Assembly: GCF_001718835.1 (NCBI RefSeq)
Contig: NZ_CP013443.1
Coordinates: forward strand, 1,116,001 to 1,180,000
Length of the DNA stretch: 64,000 nt
Reading direction: 5' to 3'
DNA from: Burkholderia cepacia
GTDB taxonomy: Bacteria; Pseudomonadota; Gammaproteobacteria; Burkholderiales; Burkholderiaceae
Shown: piece after piece, positions 33,972 through 40,963 of the stretch
Layout: every line of letters starts with the position of its first letter
Position numbering within the stretch: position 1 is the stretch's first letter
Notes under the pieces: model-generated
What the model saw: the letters and a program-made list of their open reading frames with translations, nothing else
Databases searched by the model: none
Told to the model about the DNA's origin: nothing
Made by a program: the position numbers and the translations under genes

Positions 33972-34472
33972 TCAGCCGCGCTTGCGCTCGTAGACGACGA
34001 ACGCATAGCCGAACGTGTTCGGCGCGGCCGCCTGGTGCGCATCGCGCGATACTTCCTGCCAGTGCTCGGCGTCGGGTGCCGGGAACGACGCGTCACCGTC
34101 GAAGTCGGCATCGATCTCGGTGACGACCAGCTTGTCGGCGAGTGCGAGACCTTCCGTGTAGAGTTGCGCGCCACCGATCAGGAACGCCTCGGGCACTCCG
34201 TCGCGCGCGGCGAGCGCCAGCGCGTCGGCGAGCGACGTGACCGTGTCGCAGCCGTCGAAGCGTCGCGCCGCATCGCGCGTGACGACGATGTTGCGGCGGC
34301 CCGGCAGCGGCCGGCCGATCGACTCGTGGGTCTTGCGGCCCATCACGATCGGTGCGCCCATCGTCGTGCGCTTGAAGAAGGCGAGATCCTCGGGAAGTTT
34401 CCAGGGCAACTGGTTGTCGCGGCCGATGATGCCGTTGCGGGCACGCGCGACGATCAGGGTCAACGTCGTCAT
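33972..34472 (-). CDS. folA: Dihydrofolate reductase
   Basis: FolA (166 residues) reduces dihydrofolate to tetrahydrofolate, the target of trimethoprim. MTTLTLIVARARNGIIGRDNQLPWKLPEDLAFFKRTTMG is the conserved N-terminus with the active-site acidic residue after the WKLPED turn. MGRKTHESIGRPLPGRRNIVVTRD binds NADPH, and FLIGGAQLYTEGL is the central GGxxxY loop. The start at 34472 corresponds to the normal family N-terminus; a longer in-frame extension was rejected. thyA, which makes the dihydrofolate it recycles, lies 5.4 kb away beyond the sigma-54 locus. Confidence 0.96.
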   Translation of the reverse strand: MTTLTLIVARARNGIIGRDNQLPWKLPEDLAFFKRTTMGAPIVMGRKTHESIGRPLPGRRNIVVTRDAARRFDGCDTVTSLADALALAARDGVPEAFLIGGAQLYTEGLALADKLVVTEIDADFDGDASFPAPDAEHWQEVSRDAHQAAAPNTFGYAFVVYERKRG

Positions 34473-34566
34473 GAAGGTCGGGGAGAGGAAAACCGGAATG
34501 GCGCCGATTCTACCGGAATGCCGGCGTGCATCGCGCGTCGAGTTCGGCTCGATCCGTGCGCCGCAT

Positions 34567-36045
34567 CTATCCCCGGTGCTCGTCGCCGGCCGCCGCCGCG
34601 CGCTGCTCCGTGTCGGACAGCTCACGCAGCCCGTGCGCGGTCATCAGTCGATACAGCGTCGCGCGCGAGATGCCCAGCTCCGCGGCGGCTTCCGTGAGCC
34701 GGTGCCGGTGGCGCAGCAGCGCCGCCTCGATCGCGCGCTTCTCCGCGTGCTCGCGGGCCTCGGCGAGCGTCGACGACTGTTGGGCGGCGTACGGCCCGAG
34801 ATCGAGGTCGGCAGCCGAGATCAGCCGGCTGTCGGCCATCACGACCGCGAGCCGGATCCGGTTGATCAGCTCGCGCACGTTGCCCGGCCACGGATAGTTG
34901 TGAATCGCTTCGACCGCGCTCGGCATGAAGCCGCGGATCTTCCGCGCGCTGTCGCTGCGGAACTTCAGCAGCACGTGATGCGCGAGCAGTTCGATGTCCT
35001 TGCCGCGCACGCGCAGCGGCGGTTCGTCGATGCGCAGCACGCACAGGCGATGGAACAGGTCGGCGCGAAAGGCGCCGTCGCGCATCGCCGCCTCGAGGTC
35101 GACGTGTGTCGCCGAGATGATGCGGACGTCGATCGGAATCGATTCGTGGCCGCCGAGCCGTTCGATCTTGCCCTCCTGCAGGAAGCGCAGCATGCTCGCC
35201 TGGCTCTCGGGCGGCATGTCGCCGATTTCATCGAGAAACAGCGTGCCGCCGTGCGCGGCCTCGACGCGGCCGATCTTGCGCTGGTGCGCACCGGTGAACG
35301 CGCCGCGCTCGTAGCCGAACAGTTCGGATTGCAGCAGGTGATGCGGAATCGCGCCGCAATTGATCGCGACGAACGGCGCCTTGCGGCGCGACGAGCGCTC
35401 GTGGATCGCGAGCGCGGTCAGTTCCTTGCCGGTGCCCGATTCCCCGGAAATGAACACGGTCGCATCCGTGTTCGCGACCTTGCGGATCGTGCGGAACAGC
35501 TTCTGCATCACGTCGCAGGTGCCGACCATTTCGTCGTCGCCGGTTGCGGCGACGTCGGAGGCGAGATCGAGGTCGCACAGCGTCATCATTCCGTATGCGT
35601 GACCGACGAGGTAGTCGATCGTCGTGAGCGTCGGCGCGTCTTTCACGTAGTCGAAGCAGCACTGGCGGATCAGCTTGCGGATGTCGGGTTCGGCGAGGCG
35701 CGTGGAGTCGGTGAGCGCGATCCAGCCGATCTGCTGATGGCGCAGGATCGGCTCCAGCGTGGGGAGATCGCGCGCCACGAAGCCGTCGAGATCGACGATG
35801 CCCGCATGTGCGGCTTCCGGCTTCACGAGCCGCTGCGCGTCGTGTGCGCTTCTCGCGTGCAGCACGTCCCAGCGGCGCTCGAGCAGATGCGCAACGAGCG
35901 TCGCGTCAGGGTGGCGGGACAGATACACGAGCGGCCGGACGGCATCGGGGTGGTCGTGAGCGGCGGCGCCGTCCGAGCGCGCGATCGTCAGTCGCGGCAC
36001 GAAGCCCTGCGGGGCGGCTGAGGTGACGAAATGAGAGTCATGCAC
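34567..36045 (-). CDS. Sigma-54-dependent activator, VpsR-like, paralogue 1
   Basis: A 492-residue bacterial enhancer-binding protein. An N-terminal receiver-like domain (about 38-160) lacks an obvious phospho-acceptor pattern and resembles VpsR-type regulators. The AAA+ domain has Walker A GESGTGKE (201-208), the sigma-54 contact loop GAFTGA (248-253) and Walker B GGTLFLDEIGD (266-276). A Fis-type helix-turn-helix (LTEAAAELGISRATLYRLM) ends the protein. Translation apparently starts at a GTG (36045), inside the end of a small upstream ORF. About 35 N-terminal residues have no counterpart in the paralogue at 38464. A sigma-54 promoter lies upstream of the small ORF, so the gene may be autoregulated. 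Confidence 0.93.
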   Translation of the reverse strand: MHDSHFVTSAAPQGFVPRLTIARSDGAAAHDHPDAVRPLVYLSRHPDATLVAHLLERRWDVLHARSAHDAQRLVKPEAAHAGIVDLDGFVARDLPTLEPILRHQQIGWIALTDSTRLAEPDIRKLIRQCCFDYVKDAPTLTTIDYLVGHAYGMMTLCDLDLASDVAATGDDEMVGTCDVMQKLFRTIRKVANTDATVFISGESGTGKELTALAIHERSSRRKAPFVAINCGAIPHHLLQSELFGYERGAFTGAHQRKIGRVEAAHGGTLFLDEIGDMPPESQASMLRFLQEGKIERLGGHESIPIDVRIISATHVDLEAAMRDGAFRADLFHRLCVLRIDEPPLRVRGKDIELLAHHVLLKFRSDSARKIRGFMPSAVEAIHNYPWPGNVRELINRIRLAVVMADSRLISAADLDLGPYAAQQSSTLAEAREHAEKRAIEAALLRHRHRLTEAAAELGISRATLYRLMTAHGLRELSDTEQRAAAAGDEHRG

Positions 36046-36454
36046 GATAACCTCGCTGCGTAAGCGCGCTTCGGAAAGAGGGCGAAGCGCGCAGGGCGGC
36101 GATCCAGGCCGGCGTGTCGGACGTGCGCCCGAACGCGGCTGGCATCTTCGTCGCCGAGAGTTTCTTCAAGGTATAGGGGCGGCCGGCGCGCGACACGACG
36201 GTCGGTGTGTGGCGCGCGGTGGCGCATGCGGTCGGTGCGAGACGCCCGGCCCGATGCCGGGCGAGCGCCGCAGGTCGGCATGCTGCTGGCCGGCGCGCAG
36301 AGGCCGCCGCGGCCAGGTCATCGCATGTTGTCGGGTTCGCCGCGAGCTGGCCCGGGATGACGCGTTCGCGCCGCGCGCGCAGGCGCGGCGCCGTGCGCGC
36401 ATGGTGCAGCGGGTCAGCGGGCAAGCCGAATGCGGGCGGTTGCTGTTGCGACAT
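36038..36454 (-). CDS. Small uncharacterised ORF upstream of, and overlapping, the sigma-54 activator gene
   Basis: A 138-residue ORF beginning MSQQQPPAFGLPADPLHHARTA. GGGGGAGGGAAC directly before the ATG is one of the best Shine-Dalgarno sequences in the window. G/C at third positions is strong over the first ~45 codons and weaker afterwards, so the gene may be degraded or frameshifted in its second half. The protein is rich in Ala, Arg and Pro, with no signal peptide, membrane segment or domain I recognise. Its stop overlaps the activator's GTG by eight bases, suggesting translational coupling. A -24/-12 promoter lies about 80 bp upstream. It may be mainly a leader peptide. Confidence 0.45.
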   Translation of the reverse strand: MSQQQPPAFGLPADPLHHARTAPRLRARRERVIPGQLAANPTTCDDLAAAASARRPAACRPAALARHRAGRLAPTACATARHTPTVVSRAGRPYTLKKLSATKMPAAFGRTSDTPAWIAALRASPSFRSALTQRGYRA

Positions 36455-36534
36455 GTTCCCTCCCCCGGTTGGACGGCCTGGCCGCGAACCGACGGGTTCG
36501 GGGGCGGGCGTCCGGAATGGCATATCGAATACCA

Positions 36535-36550
36535 TGCAATTTCGGTTCCA
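36535..36550 (-). promoter_or_regulatory. Sigma-54 promoter upstream of the small ORF and activator 1
   Basis: On the minus strand TGGAACCGAAATTGCA matches the -24/-12 consensus TGGCACG-N4-TTGCW at 10 of 12 specified positions, with the strict GG-N10-GC spacing. The predicted start near 36523 gives a leader of about 70 nt before the ATG at 36454. Confidence 0.7.
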
Positions 36551-36639
36551 CGGCTTGCGCGCCGTGCGTCATCTCCTGGTAAACCTGCTGTCGTGCAGCG
36601 CTGGCGGGACACTCGTCTGACGGAGCGTTACGCGTGCAT

Positions 36640-36657
36640 CGGTTGTGTACGCAACCG
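36640..36657. promoter_or_regulatory. Candidate upstream activating palindrome
   Basis: CGGTTG-TGTACG-CAACCG is an 18-bp imperfect palindrome, with the core GGTT-N8-AACC. It lies 90 bp upstream of the -24 element at 36550, a normal distance for an enhancer-binding protein site. It is a candidate only. Confidence 0.35.
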
Positions 36658-37198
36658 GATATGAAATCGGCCGGAACCGATCATGCGGTAACCGGCGAGC
36701 GACGGACGGCGTGCAATGTCTAGCGCGCCGTTCGCAAAATGCAGTGGAACGGTATGACGCAGTCCGCATCCGGGCCGCAGCGCCGTGGCCATACGCATCC
36801 GAGCCGTCGGGATTCGACGGCGCGAATGGGGCGGTGCGGTTCACGCGGATTGCCGTGTCAGTCATCCGCCGCAACCGTAGCGATCGTCTCCCGGACATGC
36901 CGATCTCGCGTGGTGCGCGTCGGGCGGACATACGGATCATGCGCGGTCTCCGGTGGTTCCGTCAGGACATTGTGTCGAGCACGTCGAGCGCGACATCGTC
37001 ATGCGCCGAGCGTCGACGCAATGCGGCTGACCGGCCTCACCCGACATTCCGACGCGCCCGCTCGCGCCGGCTGGCGTGATCGCGCACAGGTGTCCGGGCG
37101 GGGGCGTATTTGCGTCGCCGGCATCATGTCCGGCTGACGGATCGGAATGTGGCGTGTGCTTCACGGTGTGCTCCATCACGTGATGGCCTGATCAAGGA

Positions 37199-37230
37199 AG
37201 CGTGTAAAAACAGCATCGAGCGTGTAAAAA
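37199..37230. repeat. 12-bp direct repeat with 20-bp period
   Basis: AGCGTGTAAAAA occurs at 37199-37210 and again at 37219-37230. The period is exactly 20 bp, about two helical turns, so two protein subunits could bind the same DNA face. Confidence 0.6.
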
Positions 37231-37452
37231 GAGTGCCCGCCGGGGGACGGAGCACAAAACCGTTTGCCGCAGCCTGGCGGGCGTCGGGTTTCGGCGCATT
37301 CGATCGCATTGCTCCTGGCCATGTTGCGTGCGTCTGGCGGGCACGCCTGTCCGTCGCGCCGAGTGATCTCGAAAAATGATTCGTAATCCAATATGAATGA
37401 TCGGCTTGCGTCTGCAACGTGCAACGCAAGCCCGACGTCCGGCACGCCGCAC

Positions 37453-37478
37453 CCGGTGCCGGCGATTGCCGGCACCGG
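37453..37478. terminator. Strong hairpin downstream of the small secreted protein gene
   Basis: CCGGTGCCGGC-GATT-GCCGGCACCGG has perfect 11-bp arms and a four-base loop. It lies about 110 bp beyond the stop of the minus-strand gene at 37586. There is no clear T-run on either side, so it may be an RNA-stabilising stem rather than a true terminator. Confidence 0.45.
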
Positions 37479-37585
37479 CCTGTCGGGAAGAGGACAGGGC
37501 AGCGCGATCATGACGGATCTCGTGGATGGTTCATTGAAAGAAGTGGTGGGCGCGACAGGTTTTCGATATCGAAGGTCGGTGGTCG

Positions 37586-37936
37586 TTACTTGCTCGGTGG
37601 TGCCGTGACGCGGCCCTGCAATGCATGCTGCGTGTTCACGGGCGCCGGAAGTGGCTTGGGCGGGGTAATCTCGTCCCACAGCGTGACCGTGCCGTTGCCC
37701 GGCGTGGACGACGGCGACAGCGCGACGTCCGATGTGCTGGCCGGCTGGAGCGCAGGCCGGCTCTCGTCGACCTGCGTGTAACGCTTCATCCATGTAGCGT
37801 CGTTTGCCGGAGACGCGAGCATGGTGTCGGGCGCATCTCCCTGGGTGGTTTCCTGTGCGATCGCCGCGACCTGTAGCGACGCGGCTGTGAACGCGACGTC
37901 GACCCAGGCGATGGACAGGCGATGAAGAGTTCGCAT
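37586..37936 (-). CDS. Small probable exported protein under a sigma-54 promoter
   Basis: A 116-residue protein of unknown family. The N-terminus has a basic start and hydrophobic stretch (MRTLHRLSIAWVDVAFTAAS, then LQVAAIA) compatible with a Sec signal peptide cleaved after AIA at about residue 27, although an internal Asp makes it non-ideal. The mature part is low in structure and rich in Thr, Pro, Ser and Ala. The ATG has GGAG seven bases upstream. A -24/-12 promoter lies immediately upstream, predicting a leader of only about 18 nt. It sits between two sigma-54 activator genes and is the most likely local target. I recognise no homologue. Confidence 0.62.
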   Translation of the reverse strand: MRTLHRLSIAWVDVAFTAASLQVAAIAQETTQGDAPDTMLASPANDATWMKRYTQVDESRPALQPASTSDVALSPSSTPGNGTVTLWDEITPPKPLPAPVNTQHALQGRVTAPPSK

Positions 37937-37963
37937 GGCGTGTCTCCGGTGTGCAGTGATACC

Positions 37964-37979
37964 AGCGAAATACATGCCA
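37964..37979 (-). promoter_or_regulatory. Sigma-54 promoter of the small exported protein gene
   Basis: On the minus strand TGGCATGTATTTCGCT matches the -24/-12 consensus at 10 of 12 specified positions and keeps the GG-N10-GC spacing. The predicted transcription start is near 37953; GGAG and the ATG at 37936 follow at the right distances. Confidence 0.68.
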
Positions 37980-38038
37980 CTGCGCCCGGATTGTTGTCGC
38001 GATTGCGCCCGCCCCGACGGTGCGGCGGCGCGCGCGGC

Positions 38039-38076
38039 GAAACGAGGGGAATTTGTTTCAGCTCTGAAACGAGGGG
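38039..38076. promoter_or_regulatory. Palindrome and direct repeats, candidate enhancer for the sigma-54 promoter
   Basis: GTTTCAG-CT-CTGAAAC (38055-38070) is a 16-bp inverted repeat with perfect 7-bp arms. It is flanked by two copies of GAAACGAGGGG (38039-38049 and 38066-38076). The palindrome lies 76-91 bp upstream of the -24 element at 37979, a typical enhancer position. Binding by either flanking activator is inference. Confidence 0.45.
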
Positions 38077-38463
38077 CCTTGGGAGTACTGCTGATTCAAG
38101 CAATTCGCTTCGCGGAAGACAATCGACCTACGTGTCGATACGGAAACAGCCCGGGCCTGCGGTTATACGCAGAGGATTGGCGAACCTCCGGTTCGTTCGG
38201 GTTGCCCTTCGAGCACGCGCATGGCATTGAGATCGGCTTGTTTCGATCGACGCCTGTAACTAAGCTGTCTTGACCAAAGAACAACCACACGCGAAGAGAC
38301 CCGCGGCCGCTGTCCGCGATTTCGTGAGCGCCATCATGCGAGGTGTGGCGTTGCCTCGCATTGCATGGTGAATCGAGCCAGCCTGGGCATGGACCCGATT
38401 CGATTTTTGCATGCGACTTGGCATGCGCGGCAATCGTTAGACGGTTGAGGAACGGGGTGGGCT
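38077..38463. other. Intergenic region before activator 2, no gene seen
   Basis: No frame here has both a ribosome binding site and coding-like codon use. I searched the plus strand for GG-N10-GC and found no acceptable sigma-54 promoter for the downstream activator gene, so that gene is probably expressed from a sigma-70 promoter that I cannot place with confidence. Confidence 0.5.
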
Positions 38464-39861
<1,398 letters not shown>

Positions 39862-39902
39862 AATTGGCGGGTGCGGCCGCCCTCGCGGCCGAAGGAACCC
39901 GC

Positions 39903-40874
39903 ATGAAACAGTATCTCGATCTCGTTCGTACCATTCTCGATACCGGCACCTGGCAGGAGAACCGCACGGGGATCCGCACCATCAGCATGCCGGGCGCGAT
40001 GCTGCGCTTCGACCTGCAGCAAGGCTTCCCGGCCGTGACGACCAAGAAGCTCGCGTTCAAGTCGGCGATCGGCGAACTGGTCGGTTTCCTGCGCGCGTCC
40101 CGCAGCGCGGCCGATTTCCGCGCGCTCGGCTGCAAGGTGTGGGACGCGAACGCGAACGAGAATGCCCAGTGGCTTGCGAACCCGTATCGCCAGGGCGTCG
40201 ACGATCTCGGTGACGTGTACGGCGTGCAATGGCGCCAGTGGCCGGGCTACAAGGTGCTCGACGCGGGCGCCGACGCGCAGATCGCCGATGCGACGCGCCG
40301 CGGCTTCCGGATCGTCACGCGTTTCGACGAAGACGGCGCACCGAAGGTGCTGCTGTACAAGGCGATCGACCAGTTGCGCCAGTGCCTGGACACGATCATG
40401 GAGAACCCGTCCGATCGTCGCATCCTGTTTCACGCGTGGAACCCGGCCGTGCTCGACCAGATCGCGTTGCCCGCGTGCCATCTGCTGTACCAGTTCCTGC
40501 CGAACGCGACGAAGCGCGAAATCTCGCTGTGCCTGTACATCCGCAGCAACGACGTCGGCCTCGGCACGCCGTTCAACCTGACGGAAGGGGCCGCGCTGCT
40601 GACGCTCGTCGGCCGGCTGACCGGCTATACGCCGCGCTGGTTCACATACTTCATCGGCGACGCGCACATCTACGAGAACCAGCTCGACATGCTGCAGCGC
40701 CAGCTCACGCGCGAGCCTTACGACAGCCCGCGGCTCGAGATTTCCGAGCGCGTGCCGGATTACGCGAAGACGGGCGTCTATGCGCCCGAGTGGCTGGACC
40801 AGATCGAGCCGTCGGATTTCTCGCTCGTCGGCTATCGCCACCACGAGCCGTTGACCGCACCGATGGCCGTCTGA
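39903..40874 (+). CDS. thyA: Thymidylate synthase
   Basis: ThyA (323 residues) methylates dUMP to dTMP using methylenetetrahydrofolate. MKQYLDLVRTILDTGTWQENRTGIRTISMPGAMLRFDL is the conserved N-terminus. The nucleophile is Cys192 in ALPACHLLYQF, and the RSNDVGLGTPFNL and HIYENQLDMLQRQL blocks follow. It is longer than the 264-residue E. coli enzyme because of an insertion in the small domain (about 90-150), as in several other species. It begins 41 bp after the activator gene and ends in a strong terminator. Confidence 0.96.
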   Translation: MKQYLDLVRTILDTGTWQENRTGIRTISMPGAMLRFDLQQGFPAVTTKKLAFKSAIGELVGFLRASRSAADFRALGCKVWDANANENAQWLANPYRQGVDDLGDVYGVQWRQWPGYKVLDAGADAQIADATRRGFRIVTRFDEDGAPKVLLYKAIDQLRQCLDTIMENPSDRRILFHAWNPAVLDQIALPACHLLYQFLPNATKREISLCLYIRSNDVGLGTPFNLTEGAALLTLVGRLTGYTPRWFTYFIGDAHIYENQLDMLQRQLTREPYDSPRLEISERVPDYAKTGVYAPEWLDQIEPSDFSLVGYRHHEPLTAPMAV

Positions 40875-40913
40875 GCGACGCGCGCTCGCGCGACGCTGAT
40901 CCCGCTTCGTACG

Positions 40914-40949
40914 AAGGCCCGACCGGCTTGCGCCGGCCGGGCCTTTTTT
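40914..40949. terminator. Terminator between thyA and the FecR/DUF6600 gene
   Basis: GAAGGCCCGACCGG pairs with CCGGCCGGGCCTTTTTTC around a short loop, with a six-T run. It ends thyA and may also act on the convergent gene. Confidence 0.88.
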
Positions 40950-40963
40950 CACTGCGCGGGCGC

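Larger units (their letters stand above)
36658..37585. other. About 0.9 kb with no convincing gene
   Basis: Several open frames exist on both strands but are rich in Arg, Ser and Thr and lack both Shine-Dalgarno sequences and coding-like third-position bias. Composition is less GC-biased than in flanking genes. The stretch holds a 12-bp direct repeat (37199-37230) and a strong hairpin (37453-37478). It may be a decayed gene or a long regulatory region. Confidence 0.5.

Noticed and set aside
36937..37179. An 80-codon minus-strand ORF just downstream of the 12-bp direct repeats
   Set aside because: Codon bias is intermediate and no Shine-Dalgarno sequence precedes it. Its position after the repeats is suggestive but not enough to call a gene.
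37393..37608. A 71-codon plus-strand ORF (MNDRLASATCNAS...)
   Set aside because: It runs through the strong hairpin at 37453 and overlaps the end of the minus-strand exported protein gene, and it lacks a well-placed ribosome binding site.
38096..38290. A 64-codon minus-strand ORF upstream of activator 2
   Set aside because: No ribosome binding site, weak third-position bias and no recognisable feature.
38270..38292. A TTGACC sequence as a possible -35 of activator 2
   Set aside because: No acceptable -10 element lies 16-18 bases downstream, and it is more than 170 bp from the start codon.
38339..38440. TGGC elements before activator 2 that look like sigma-54 sites
   Set aside because: Spacing between GG and GC is 8 or 9 bases rather than 10, which sigma-54 does not tolerate well.
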